Source of the DNA: CAZPKH01 sp964407165 | Lineage (GTDB): Bacteria; Bacteroidota; Bacteroidia; Bacteroidales; Muribaculaceae | Reading direction: 5' to 3' | DNA: 61,901 bases | NCBI GenBank assembly: GCA_964407165.1 | Contig: CAYOUJ010000007.1 | Location: 1-61,901 of the forward strand | Shown here: positions 41,110 through 51,119 of the stretch, piece by piece | Layout: every line of letters starts with the position of its first letter | Position numbering within the stretch: position 1 is the first letter of the stretch | The notes under the pieces: generated by a model | The model's input: the letters and a program-made list of their open reading frames with translations, nothing else | What the model was told of the DNA's origin: nothing | Database searches by the model: none | Position numbers and translations under genes: made by a program

Positions 41110-41754
41110 TTATTGCCAGGTGGATTGGTGGATGTATTCGGGGTGCCACTTGTCTTTGGGCTGTTGCGGGGCTGCGGGCCAGCCGATGCAGACGACATTG
41201 AGAGGACGGACGCTGTCGGGGAGGTTGAGCAGCCGGCTGACAAAGTCCATGCGGTCTTTCAGGGGTGCGACGCCGCACCACACGGCGCCGAGGTCCATGG
41301 CGTGGGCGGCAAGCAGGAGGTTCTCGGTGGCTGCCGAGCAGTCTTGTATCCAGTATCCCTGTCCTTCGCCGGTGAAGGTGGCCGTCAGGTCGCCACAGAC
41401 GACTATGGCCAGGGGTGCCTTGGCGGCCATCTGCATGGGCTTGAAGCGGGCGGCGAGGGTGTCGAGAGTGGCGCGCTCGCGCACGACCACGAAGCGCCAC
41501 GGCTGGCGGTTGCCGGCGGTGGGGGCGGCCATGGCGGCGCGGAGCAGCTGCTCGGTCATCTTCTCGTCGACATCCTTGTCGAGGTAGTCGCGCACGGAGG
41601 TGCGGGTCATGATGCAGTCGAGGGTCTGCGTGGTGGCGCCGGTGGCGCCGTCGGGCTGCTCCTCCGGCGTGTCTTTGCCTCCCTGGTGGGCGAGGACTAT
41701 GACGAGGACGGCGGCGAGGAGCAGGTTGAGCAGGTATGAGAGTTTTGCGGGCAT
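41110..41754 (-). CDS. Membrane-anchored nitroreductase-family flavoprotein
   Basis: A 214-residue protein with an N-terminal hydrophobic anchor (5-22), a short linker containing DGATGAT (35-41), and a nitroreductase domain from about residue 46: TRTSVRDYLDKDV, AAMAAPTAGNRQPWRFVVV and AAHAMDLGAVWCGVAP. The enzyme would bind FMN and transfer electrons to an acceptor outside the cytoplasm. DGATGAT has the form of the ApbE flavinylation motif, and the same heptad stands in the FMN-bind domain of the neighbour, so covalent FMN on this protein is plausible (inference). It lies 9 bp behind the FMN-bind/4Fe-4S gene. Confidence 0.82.
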   Translation of the reverse strand: MPAKLSYLLNLLLAAVLVIVLAHQGGKDTPEEQPDGATGATTQTLDCIMTRTSVRDYLDKDVDEKMTEQLLRAAMAAPTAGNRQPWRFVVVRERATLDTLAARFKPMQMAAKAPLAIVVCGDLTATFTGEGQGYWIQDCSAATENLLLAAHAMDLGAVWCGVAPLKDRMDFVSRLLNLPDSVRPLNVVCIGWPAAPQQPKDKWHPEYIHQSTWQ

Positions 41755-41763
41755 TGTGTCTTG

Positions 41764-42858
41764 TTATTTGGGGTATGATTCAGCGATTTTAAACAGCGTG
41801 CCGGTCGGGCAGAGGAAGCGGCAGAAGGGCCGTGGGATGAACACGGACAGCACGATGACTGCCGCGGCGAGTGCCATAAGCCACCAGGCGGCGCTCTCGA
41901 CGATGAACGCGGCGAAGAGTTCGTAGTCCATCCAGGCAAATCCGGCGCCGAGCCACATCATGGTCATGAGCGCGCACCACAGCAGGCGGCGCACCCAGGT
42001 AAGGGTGTTGACGAGGCCTTTGGAGAGGCGCCATTTGCGCTTGGTGCATTTCCCCGCCAATTCCTGCAGCGAGCCGAGGGGGCATATCCATGTGCAGTAG
42101 TGGTTGGGGCGCCCGAAGAGGGGGTAGATGAACGCGGCGACGAGCATGACGGCGGGGGCGAGCAGGGCTGGCAGGGCCATTCCGTTGGCCATCCATCCGA
42201 CCATGCGGGCGTAGGAAAGGAAGGTGCCACCCCAGAAGCCGAGGACGGCCACGTTGGCCACAAGCTGGGCGAAGCGGTAGCGGCGGTCTTTTACAAACCA
42301 GGGGAGTATGGCGCCGCAGAGGGTGACGATGAGCACGCACCAGTCGGCGGTGTTGCCGTCGATGCCGCGGAAGGGGTGCAGGTCATTTGGGGAACTGACG
42401 GCTGTTTGCGATGTGGGGGCTGCGTGCGCTTCCTTGCACGCGGCCCGTATGTTCTCCTTCAAGGCGTTGGATGACAGTGTCGCGCCCGTGGCACCGTCGA
42501 CGTCGGCGGTGAGTGCCTCGTCGACAGTAAGCCCTATGTAGGCGGGGAGCACCTTGTCGGTGGCGCGGGCAAAGAAGTCGGGGGTCTCGGGGTTGGGCAG
42601 CGGCTCGATCTCCTTGATGCGGCCGTCGGCAATGGTGACCTTCAGCGGCGTGGCGCCGGCATAGCCGGTGTATCCGCGCCCGATTTCGGAAGTGTTGACT
42701 GTAATGGTGCCGTCAGGGGCGACGGCGACGGTGGGCGCCTCGTCAGCGGGAGCCGGAGGCATTTGGTGCCCGGCGAGGCTGCCGTCGCGTACGATGGCCA
42801 CCGCGGCCATCATGAGCATAGCCGTGAGCAGGGAGCATATTTTCCAGAAGAGTGTCAT
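41764..42858 (-). CDS. FMN-binding, polyferredoxin-like membrane protein (RnfG/NosR-like)
   Basis: A 364-residue protein. TM 5-23; an extracytosolic FMN_bind domain (about 45-140) with the flavinylation motif DGATGATLSS (121-130), Thr127 being the expected attachment site; then about five membrane segments with 4Fe-4S motifs CTWICPLGSLQELAGKC and CRFLCPTG. It would carry electrons across the membrane to covalent FMN, here probably on to the nitroreductase next door. The ATG at 42858 follows a TATCTTTG box at 42935-42942. The upstream in-frame extension is the shadow of the ppiD 3' end and the repeat region. Confidence 0.85.
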   Translation of the reverse strand: MTLFWKICSLLTAMLMMAAVAIVRDGSLAGHQMPPAPADEAPTVAVAPDGTITVNTSEIGRGYTGYAGATPLKVTIADGRIKEIEPLPNPETPDFFARATDKVLPAYIGLTVDEALTADVDGATGATLSSNALKENIRAACKEAHAAPTSQTAVSSPNDLHPFRGIDGNTADWCVLIVTLCGAILPWFVKDRRYRFAQLVANVAVLGFWGGTFLSYARMVGWMANGMALPALLAPAVMLVAAFIYPLFGRPNHYCTWICPLGSLQELAGKCTKRKWRLSKGLVNTLTWVRRLLWCALMTMMWLGAGFAWMDYELFAAFIVESAAWWLMALAAAVIVLSVFIPRPFCRFLCPTGTLFKIAESYPK

Positions 42859-42876
42859 ATCACAGGCCCCCCTCAA

Positions 42877-42896
42877 CTCCCCCCTAAAGGGGGGAG
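42877..42896. terminator. CTCCCCCC-TAAA-GGGGGGAG hairpin
   Basis: A perfect 8-bp stem in the leader of the FMN-bind gene, 18 bp before its ATG. Here it cannot be a terminator for ppiD unless transcription runs past its own end hairpin; it may be regulatory or simply a repeat. Confidence 0.4.
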
Positions 42897-42953
42897 CTTT
42901 ATTTTTGGGAGCGGTTTTTAGGGGTTTTGCGGGGCAAAGATAGCAAAAAAAAG

Positions 42954-42992
42954 CGAATAGCGAACAAGCCGCTGCGGCATATTCGCTATTCG
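42954..42992 (-). terminator. CGAATAGCGAA inverted repeat 3' of ppiD
   Basis: CGAATAGCGAA (42954) and TTCGCTATTCG (42982) are exact complements around a 17-nt loop that is itself partly palindromic (GCCGCTGCGGC). It starts 24 bp after the ppiD stop, and on the minus strand an A/T run follows, a good terminator layout. Confidence 0.65.
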
Positions 42993-43015
42993 TGATGGGG
43001 ACAGGGGGCTGCGAA

Positions 43016-45094
43016 TTACTCGGCGCCGCCGTAGAACTTGAGGGAGCGGTTGTCCACCTTGTTGCGGCCGAGGAGTATTGCGTCGATGTTGCGGGCCATG
43101 GTATTGCCGCCGAACGAGCGCTCGTAGGCTGCGGCGTTCTCGGCGAAGTCGTACGGACGGCCGATGCTCTCGATGCTGGTGACCACGAAGGTGACCACGC
43201 CGCTGTTGGCCTGCATGGGGCTGACAACCTTGCCGACGGGAGTGGCGGCAACCCGGCCGATGAGGCGGCTCTCGCCACCGCCGATGCGCGGGATCATGGG
43301 CTGGCCGTAAGTGACGGTGGTGGTGTCGACCGACACGCCCATGAGGGCTGCGTACCCGGGGACGTCGGAGGCGTTGCCTTCATACTTGGCGATGAGGGTC
43401 TCGGCCTTCTTGTCACGGCGGAGCTTGTCTTCAATCATGGTGCGCACGCGAGGCTCGGTGTAGGGCACGAACTCGCCGTCATAGACATTGTTGATGGCCA
43501 CTACCATGTAGCGCCCGGTCTGCTCGGAGCCCATGACTGGGCTGACCTGGCCCTTCTTGCCCTCCTTCATGGTCCAGCGGACTGCGTTGCGGGTGTCGGG
43601 AAGGTTGCCGATGTGGGCCGAGGAGGGGGTGATGACGGCTTCCATTATCTGATAGCCTTTGCCGGGGGCGTTGTCAACGAATTCCTGGGCGGTCTTATTC
43701 TCGGCCGCGAATGCGGAGATGTCGGCATAGAGGCTGTTGACGGTGGCGTTGGAGGGGGAGGCGGTGTATTCGGCGGTGATGTACTCGTAGACGGTCACGG
43801 GAGCCTTCTGTGAGCGCACGCGCATCACGCGGCCACCATCGGTGGCGGTGCTGTCGGGGGTGTAGAACACGCCGGTGGGGGCGTCAGCAAATATCTGGCG
43901 GGTGGTGGCGTCGGCGTAGAGGTTGACCCAGAGGCTGTCCTGAGAGTTTACCACGGATGCGTCTTTGAGGGCGTCCTTGAGGGCGATGGTGCCGGCGTTG
44001 AGTCCGTTGAGCAGCGAGTCCATCTGGGTTTTGCCCTGTACTACGAGCACGTCGACGAGGATGGAGTCGACGTCGGAGGTCTTGCCGACCACCTTGGCGA
44101 AGGTGTAGTCGTTGCCGATGGTGCTTACCAAGGCGGTGGTGCCGACGGCTGCGGAGTCGAGGAAGCTCTTGAGACGCGAGTCCTTGATGGAGGCGGCGGG
44201 ACTCTTGACGGTGGTGGTCAGGAACTCGGCGTCGTTGTCGAGGCCGCTGGTGCCGGGGTTGTCGCGGAGGGCTATGATGCCGTCTTCAACCTTCTTCTGG
44301 GCGGCCTGAATGTCTGCCGGAGAGGGGACGATGTCGACGGTGATGTAGCTTATGGTGCGGCTCTCCTCGCTCAGGCGGTAGTTGTTTTTGGTGCGCTCCC
44401 ACTCGGCCTTGACTTCGTTGTCGGTGATGGTGACGGTGCTGTCGGGCACGGCGGAGTAGTCCTGGCGTGCATAGAGGATGTGGGCTGTGCGGGCGTTGTC
44501 GTTATAGTAGGCCTGGGCGTCGAGTTGGTTGGCAACGAGGGTGCCGGCGAAGAGGTTGTAAAACTTCATCTGCATGAGCTGGTCGGCCACCTCTTTCTCG
44601 AGCTTGGAGGCGTAAGCCACGAGCTGCTGCACGGTGGCGGCGTCGAGGCCATACTTCGAGGGGTTGTCCTTATAGTCGTAGAGCTCGCGGACGGAGCCGA
44701 TGCCGGTCTCCTGCTGCACGCGCTGGTCGAGCATCTGCGAGGCGGCGCCGTAGAAGAAGTCGTTGAGCTCCTTGTCGGTGACGGTGAGGCCGAGGCGCTC
44801 CATCTCCTTCTTCATCAGGGCCTCAGAGACCATCTGCTGGAGCACCTGTGCCTGCAGGTCGTCAGGGTCGATCTGGCGTCCCTGCTGCTGGTAGGCCTGC
44901 TGGGCCTCCTGGTATTTTTGCTGAAACTCGATGATGTTGATCTTCTCGCCATCAACCTTCGCGATGGAGGTGTTGTCGCCGAACAGGGTGCGGCCGGAGG
45001 TGAGGAAGTCGGTGAGAATGAACGCCAGAAGCGCCAAACCGATGATTACAATCAGGAAAACTGACTTGTTTCTGATTTTCTCTAAAGTTGCCAT
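43016..45094 (-). CDS. PpiD/SurA-type periplasmic peptidyl-prolyl isomerase
   Basis: A 692-residue chaperone anchored by an N-terminal helix (about 12-32; SVFLIVIIGLALLAFILTDF), followed by a SurA_N-like helical domain (INIIEFQQKYQEAQQAYQQQG, MVSEALMKKEMERLGLTVTDKE) and a parvulin-like PPIase region (about 340-460, YTFAKVVGK and neighbours) with a long C-terminal part. It probably assists folding of exported outer-membrane proteins. Full family length. The ATG at 45094 is 40 bp behind the -7 box of its promoter. Confidence 0.88.
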   Translation of the reverse strand: MATLEKIRNKSVFLIVIIGLALLAFILTDFLTSGRTLFGDNTSIAKVDGEKINIIEFQQKYQEAQQAYQQQGRQIDPDDLQAQVLQQMVSEALMKKEMERLGLTVTDKELNDFFYGAASQMLDQRVQQETGIGSVRELYDYKDNPSKYGLDAATVQQLVAYASKLEKEVADQLMQMKFYNLFAGTLVANQLDAQAYYNDNARTAHILYARQDYSAVPDSTVTITDNEVKAEWERTKNNYRLSEESRTISYITVDIVPSPADIQAAQKKVEDGIIALRDNPGTSGLDNDAEFLTTTVKSPAASIKDSRLKSFLDSAAVGTTALVSTIGNDYTFAKVVGKTSDVDSILVDVLVVQGKTQMDSLLNGLNAGTIALKDALKDASVVNSQDSLWVNLYADATTRQIFADAPTGVFYTPDSTATDGGRVMRVRSQKAPVTVYEYITAEYTASPSNATVNSLYADISAFAAENKTAQEFVDNAPGKGYQIMEAVITPSSAHIGNLPDTRNAVRWTMKEGKKGQVSPVMGSEQTGRYMVVAINNVYDGEFVPYTEPRVRTMIEDKLRRDKKAETLIAKYEGNASDVPGYAALMGVSVDTTTVTYGQPMIPRIGGGESRLIGRVAATPVGKVVSPMQANSGVVTFVVTSIESIGRPYDFAENAAAYERSFGGNTMARNIDAILLGRNKVDNRSLKFYGGAE

Positions 45095-45133
45095 TTATAG
45101 TAGATAGATGTTTTTATTCTGAAATTTAGCGCA

Positions 45134-45164
45134 CAAAGATACGCTTTTTCCCGTAAACTGCCAA
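45134..45164 (-). promoter_or_regulatory. ppiD promoter
   Basis: On the minus strand: TTTG, 20 nt, TATCTTTG. Confidence 0.7.
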
Positions 45165-45222
45165 ATTTTTTTGCCGTGTATGCAGCGGGCAATTTACGGG
45201 CGAGGCGTTAACGGACTAAATG

Positions 45223-46518
45223 TCAAAGGTTAAAAGCCCTCTTGACAGCCTCCACGGCATCGAGCTTCTCCCAGGTGAAGAGTTCGACCGTCACCTCCTT
45301 GTCGCCCTCGTAGCGTGAGAAGAACTTCTTGGTGACGGTGCGAGGCTCTCGGCCGACGTGGCCGTAGGTGGCTGTCTCCTGGTAGATGGGCGCGCGGAGT
45401 TTGAGACGCTGCTCGATGGCGTGGGGGCGCATGTCAAACTCCGGCATCGCGGCCACCACCCGCGAGATCTCGGCGTCGGTCATGCCGACCTTGGCCGTGC
45501 CGAAGGTGTTGACATACAGGCTCACCGGCCGGGCCATGCCGATGGCGTAGGCCACCTGCACCAGCGCCTCCCGGGCCACTCCGGCGGCAACGAGGTTCTT
45601 GGCTATGTGGCGGGCGGCATAGGCTGCCGAGCGGTCGACCTTCGACGGGTCTTTGCCGGAGAAGGCGCCGCCGCCATGGGCGCCGCGGCCGCCGTAGGTG
45701 TCGACGATGATCTTGCGGCCCGTCAGGCCCGTGTCGCCGTGGGGGCCGCCGATGACAAACTTGCCCGAGGGGTTGACATGCAGCGTCAGGCTGTCGTCAA
45801 TCAGGGCTGCCTGTGCAGGCGTGAGCGTCTTCTTGAAGCGCGGAAGCAATATCTCGCGCACGTCGCGGGTGATGCGCTCGAGCATCCTACGGTCGGCCTC
45901 CTCCTGGCTGACACCGTCGCCGGCGGCGACGAACTCGTCGTGCTGCGTAGATATAACTATTGTGTGCACGCGCACGGGGCGGTTGGTCTCCGCGTCATAT
46001 TCCACCGTCACCTGGCTCTTAGAGTCGGGGCGCAGGTAGGTCATCTCGCGCCCCTCGTGGCGTATCTGCGCCAGCTCGTAGAGGAGGCGGTGGCTCATGG
46101 CCAGGGGCAGCGGCATGTAGCTCTCGGTCTCGTCGGTGGCGTAGCCGAACATCATGCCCTGGTCGCCGGCGCCCTGCTCTTCGGCCTCGGCGCGCTCTAC
46201 GGCGTGGTTGATGTCGGGGCTTTGCTCGTGAAGCGCAGAGAGCACGCCGCAGGCCTCGGCGTCAAACTTCAGCTCGCTGCGGTTGTAGCCTACCTTGTCG
46301 ATGACACGGCGCGTGACGTCCATCAGGTCGATGTAGGCGTCGCTCTTGACTTCGCCGGCCACCACCACCTGGCCGGTGGTGACAAGGGTTTCGCATGCTA
46401 CCTTTGACGAGGGGTCGTGGGCGAGGAACTCGTCGAGTATGGCGTCAGATATCTGGTCGGCCACCTTGTCGGGATGGCCTTCGCTGACAGACTCGGAGGT
46501 GAAGAGATAGGTGTTCAT
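45223..46518 (-). CDS. metK: S-adenosylmethionine synthetase
   Basis: A 431-residue enzyme that forms SAM from methionine and ATP. It opens with FTSESVSEGHPDKVADQISDA and has GAGDQGMMFGYATDET, GGPHGDTGLTGRKIIVDTYGG and GGGAFSGKDPSKVDRSAAY, all signature loops of MetK. Catalytic His, Asp and Lys positions are intact. Length is at the long end, as in Bacteroides. Expression is likely controlled by the SAM-I-like riboswitch and terminator in its leader (46557-46725). Confidence 0.97.
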   Translation of the reverse strand: MNTYLFTSESVSEGHPDKVADQISDAILDEFLAHDPSSKVACETLVTTGQVVVAGEVKSDAYIDLMDVTRRVIDKVGYNRSELKFDAEACGVLSALHEQSPDINHAVERAEAEEQGAGDQGMMFGYATDETESYMPLPLAMSHRLLYELAQIRHEGREMTYLRPDSKSQVTVEYDAETNRPVRVHTIVISTQHDEFVAAGDGVSQEEADRRMLERITRDVREILLPRFKKTLTPAQAALIDDSLTLHVNPSGKFVIGGPHGDTGLTGRKIIVDTYGGRGAHGGGAFSGKDPSKVDRSAAYAARHIAKNLVAAGVAREALVQVAYAIGMARPVSLYVNTFGTAKVGMTDAEISRVVAAMPEFDMRPHAIEQRLKLRAPIYQETATYGHVGREPRTVTKKFFSRYEGDKEVTVELFTWEKLDAVEAVKRAFNL

Positions 46519-46520
46519 AT

Positions 46521-46551
46521 TAGTTTTGAGTTTTTAATTTTGAGTTTTTAG
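46521..46551. repeat. TTTTGAG / TTTTTAA word array in the metK leader
   Basis: TAGTTTTGAG, TTTTTAA, TTTTGAG, TTTTTAGG words lie between the riboswitch terminator and the metK start codon, related to the arrays at 4278 and 22990. Confidence 0.55.
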
Positions 46552-46556
46552 GATGG

Positions 46557-46725
46557 GCAAAAAAAGAAAGCTCACGCCGCGCCGGTGTAGTAGACGGGGG
46601 TGGGAGCTTGCAACTAACTTAACTCTTTAGTCCTCGGGCGCGTCAGAGGTGGGTCCGAGAAGCAGTTTTAGCATTTTTTATGGTGGTTGCAAGCAGCCAA
46701 ATTTGTCCACCGCTCTCTTTGAGCG
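46557..46725 (-). promoter_or_regulatory. SAM-I (S-box)-like riboswitch with intrinsic terminator, metK leader
   Basis: Minus-strand RNA: AAGAGAGCGGTGGA, then GCTTGCAACCACC and ATGCTAAAACTGC follow in the order of the S-box core (GAG-GGTGGA, GCAACC, GGTGCTAAnnCnGC), then a P4-like CTCGG/CCGAG stem and AAAGAG closing P1. Downstream, AAGCTC and GAGCTT flank a GC-rich loop before a run of T (TTTCTTTTTTT), an intrinsic terminator. GTTGCAAGC (complement of 46606-46614) overlaps the 5' side of this terminator and is exactly complementary to GCTTGCAAC in the aptamer (complement of 46686-46694), a plausible antiterminator. A TACCTTTG box is at 46729-46736. Confidence 0.78.
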
Positions 46726-46905
46726 CCGCAAAGGTACTATATATAATTAAGAACTTTGTCGTGCTTAACTATTTTTAACTAATATATGCCCAACTCTACA
46801 CAGTCTTGTGGCGCAGCCACAATATGAGAAAAGTTGGCGGGTTTCTTTTGCGGGTGCCGATTTTGTTGTATTTTTGCAGGCTTAATCAAACTGACCTTAT
46901 AAAAT

Positions 46906-49278
46906 ATGCACCTAAGAACACAATTTGCACTGGTGGCACTGATGGCCTGGACGCTGTCGGTCGCGGCCACCGAACCGACCGGATATTACTCATCATGCGA
47001 GGGCAAGTCGGGCGCGTCGCTCCTGAGCGCCCTCTGTGACGTGGTGGGCGACCATACTGTCGTCTCTTACTCGGGCCTGTGGAGCATGTACAAGAGCACC
47101 GACACCGACGCCAACGGCAAGATATGGGACATGTATTCCACCAAGCGCTGGACATACAGCTCGGAGCAGTGCGGCAGCTACACCAACGTGGGCGACTGCT
47201 ACAACCGCGAGCACTCGTTCCCCAAGAGCTGGTTTGACGACGCCAGCCCCATGGTGTCAGACGGTTTCCATATCTATCCGACCGACGGCAAGGTTAACGG
47301 CCAACGGTCGAATTATCCCTATGGCGAGTGTGCAAACGGTACGACGCTGGCCTCCAACGGCTCCGTGCAGGCCCTCGGCAAGCTCGGCGCGAGCACTTTC
47401 TCGGGCTATACCGGCACCGTCTTCGAGCCGGACGACGAGTACAAGGGCGACTTCGCGCGCTCATACTTCTACATGGCCGCGGCCTATAACGACAAGATAG
47501 CCTCCTGGAGCAGCCCCATGCTCGCCGGCAACAGCTATCCCGCGTTCACCACGTGGAGCGTCAATCTGCTGCTTAAATGGCACCGTCAGGATCCGGTGAG
47601 CGACAAGGAAACAGCCCGCAACGAGGCCGTATACGGATACCAGCACAACCGAAACCCCTTCATCGACCATCCCGAGCTGGCCGAGTATATCTGGGGCGAG
47701 AAGACCGGGAGCGCCTGGAGCGCCACAGCCGCCGACCCGGAGATCACCTATCCCGCCAACGGCATGACCATCGACCTGGGCACTACCGGCACTGGCGTAA
47801 GCCGCTCGTACACAGTGCTCGTCAAGGGCAGCAATCTTGAGAGCAACGCGTCGGTGAGCGTGTCGGGCACCGGCTTCAATGTGTCGGCCAATTCGCTGAG
47901 CTACAGCGCTGTCAACGGCAGCGGGGCCGCGCTGACCATCACCTACTTGTCTTCCACGGCCACCACCGCCACGGGCAAGCTGACCATCAGCAGCGGCACG
48001 GCAAAGGTTACTGTCAGCCTGACCGCAAAAGCCGTCGACGGTCTCCCCGCCCTCCCCGCCACGCGCGTCACGTCAAGCTCGTTCGTGGCCAATTGGTCCA
48101 GCATCGACTCCGACGAGACCGCCTACACCCTCGACGTAATGCGTTCCGGCACGAGCATTGCCGGCTACCCCAAGAGCGTCATGGCCGCCGAGGAGAGCTA
48201 CGAGGTCACCGGTCTCGAAGCCGAGACAACGTACACGTACACTGTGAGCAACGGCACGCTGACATCAAACACCGTCAGCGTCACAACCGCCTCGCTCGAC
48301 CCGTCGATACAGCTCATCTACGCCGAGGGCTCGCTCGATATGGTCACCGATCCCGGCGTGCCCTCCGATGCCGTCGAGGTCGACGCCGAGATTGAGAACA
48401 TCGCCGACGACGTGATGGTGAAGGTCAACGCCCCCTTCGCTGTCAGCCTTGACAAGACCAACTGGAGCACCACTGTCACCCTTGCCGCCGGCGCCGACAA
48501 CTTCTATATACACCTGCTCGGCGACACCCCCGGCAGCTACAGCACCCCGATAGCGTGCACCGCCGGATCGTTTGAGTACGACGATGTCACGGCCACGGGC
48601 GTGATACGCGCCGAGGGATTGTGCGAGACGTTTGAGACGGAGGCCAAGGGGTCTTACACCGACGGTGCCTGGGAGGGTGTCGCCGGCGAGTGGTACATGA
48701 CCAACTGCGGCGTCTTCGGCGACAACGCCTACGAAGGCACCTACTGCGCGCGCATGGGCAAGAATTCCGACAGCTCGCTGGCGATGAACTTCGACGTCAC
48801 CGGCGGCATCGGCGGCGTCACCTTCATGGCCCGTCCGTGGACCAACGACGCCGGGTGCACCATAGTACTTGAATATTCCATCGACGGGGGCACCTCGTGG
48901 AAGGAGGTCAAGAGCTTCAAGATAGAGAAAAACTCCTCATACACAGAGTGTTCTGCCACCATCAACGTAGGGGGCTCAACACGGCTGCGCCTGCGCCAGA
49001 CCGAGGGCGCACGCGTGTGTATCGACAATGTCAAGGCCTCGTCTTACTCCTCCTCGTCGAGCGTGACCGTCAACCCCGTCGGCCGCACCTGGGACGCCTG
49101 GTGCCTCGCCTCGCAGCTGGTCATCGAGACTACGGAGCCGGCAGCCTTCGCCGTCTACTCCATCGACGGCTCGCTTGCGTGGAGTGGCACAGTCACCACC
49201 ACCAACGGGGTGCGCGTGGCTCCGGGCTTCTACATCGTAGTCAGCGCCGACGCCTCCAAGCGGGTGGTAGTCCGCTGA
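46906..49278 (+). CDS. Secreted endonuclease I-family nuclease with sorting-like C-terminus
   Basis: A 790-residue exported nuclease. Signal peptide 1-21. Residues about 25-270 are an Endonuclease I (EndA/NucM) domain: CYNREHSFPKSWF with catalytic His103, SDGFHIYPTDGKVNGQRSN, and IDHPELAEYIWG. Residues about 275-480 contain two Ig/fibronectin-like modules, about 560-705 a jelly-roll-like module (CETFETEAKGSYTDGAW, LRLRQTEGARVCIDNVK), and the last 75 residues a T9SS type-A-like sorting domain (FAVYSIDGSLAWSG, RVAPGFYIVV). It probably degrades extracellular DNA or RNA for nutrition. A TATTTTTG box is at 46869-46876. Confidence 0.9.
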   Translation: MHLRTQFALVALMAWTLSVAATEPTGYYSSCEGKSGASLLSALCDVVGDHTVVSYSGLWSMYKSTDTDANGKIWDMYSTKRWTYSSEQCGSYTNVGDCYNREHSFPKSWFDDASPMVSDGFHIYPTDGKVNGQRSNYPYGECANGTTLASNGSVQALGKLGASTFSGYTGTVFEPDDEYKGDFARSYFYMAAAYNDKIASWSSPMLAGNSYPAFTTWSVNLLLKWHRQDPVSDKETARNEAVYGYQHNRNPFIDHPELAEYIWGEKTGSAWSATAADPEITYPANGMTIDLGTTGTGVSRSYTVLVKGSNLESNASVSVSGTGFNVSANSLSYSAVNGSGAALTITYLSSTATTATGKLTISSGTAKVTVSLTAKAVDGLPALPATRVTSSSFVANWSSIDSDETAYTLDVMRSGTSIAGYPKSVMAAEESYEVTGLEAETTYTYTVSNGTLTSNTVSVTTASLDPSIQLIYAEGSLDMVTDPGVPSDAVEVDAEIENIADDVMVKVNAPFAVSLDKTNWSTTVTLAAGADNFYIHLLGDTPGSYSTPIACTAGSFEYDDVTATGVIRAEGLCETFETEAKGSYTDGAWEGVAGEWYMTNCGVFGDNAYEGTYCARMGKNSDSSLAMNFDVTGGIGGVTFMARPWTNDAGCTIVLEYSIDGGTSWKEVKSFKIEKNSSYTECSATINVGGSTRLRLRQTEGARVCIDNVKASSYSSSSSVTVNPVGRTWDAWCLASQLVIETTEPAAFAVYSIDGSLAWSGTVTTTNGVRVAPGFYIVVSADASKRVVVR

Positions 49279-49296
49279 AATCCCCCGTCTTAATTG

Positions 49297-49338
49297 CCTT
49301 AATAGCAAGAAACTCGCACGAGTTTTTTGTTATTAAGG
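49297..49338. terminator. 20-bp hairpin between the nuclease gene and the small gene
   Basis: CCTTAATAGCAAGAAACTCG and CGAGTTTTTTGTTATTAAGG pair with two mismatches around CA; the T6 run sits in the stem. It lies 18 bp after the nuclease stop and looks like a normal terminator, possibly in both directions. Confidence 0.75.
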
Positions 49339-49378
49339 TAAAAAGGCGTATATTTGCAAAACAAAAACAGAGCGAAAT

Positions 49379-49746
49379 ATGGCAATTTACATCAAACCCA
49401 TACCTGTCCTGACGGGCGAGGCCGCCGAGCGCTTCGAGCGTGAGCGCATAGCCGCCGAAGCAAAAGCCGGCACAGTCGACTTCTCCAAGGAGATGAAATG
49501 GTGTAGAGAGATATTAGAGCCTGTCTAATAAAAATCGTTAAAAATAAGTTTAATTCTCACTTTGTTCTTTTTTTTTGTGGCTTATTTTGGCCATTTTGGC
49601 TTTTTTCGTCAGTCATTTAGCCCGCTAAACTCCTTTCTCAAAAATCCAAACTGGCTCAAAATCAGCCTACAAAAAAATAACAATTTTTATTAAACAGGCT
49701 CTTAAAGAAATCACGCATTTATAGAGAAACAGGTCTCATTCCTTGA
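49379..49746 (+). pseudogene. Small conserved Bacteroidales protein gene interrupted by a MITE
   Basis: As it stands the frame codes 49 residues from ATG 49379 to TAA 49526-49528 (MAIYIKPIPVLTG..., ...FSKEMKWCREILEPV). The last three residues and the stop come from the inserted element. Removing 49517-49704 (element plus one TTA) restores a 59-residue frame that continues KKSRIYRETGLIP and stops at 49744-49746. Short proteins beginning MAIY(I/V)K.IPVL are common in Bacteroidales and often look like antitoxin-sized genes; I cannot confirm a partner here, as tyrS follows. A -7 box TATATTTG is at 49349-49356. Confidence 0.75.
49517..49701. mobile_element. 185-bp MITE with 24-bp terminal inverted repeats and TTA duplication
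   Basis: The ends GAGCCTGTCTAATAAAAATC... and its inverted partner (GAGCCTGTTTAATAAAAATT...) match at 22 of 24 positions. TTA stands directly outside both ends (49514-49516 and 49702-49704). A 3-bp TNA duplication and GAGCC ends fit IS5-family elements of the IS1031 type (recalled, not checked). The AT-rich interior has no coding capacity, so it must move by a transposase in trans. GC content is far below the neighbours. Confidence 0.88.
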
Positions 49747-49804
49747 AATTTTGCCGTATCAGGGGATTGGATTAAAGTAAATCAAACGTTACACATTATA
49801 TATT

Positions 49805-51100
<1,296 letters not shown>

Positions 51101-51119
51101 TCATCAATTAGAAACCTCA

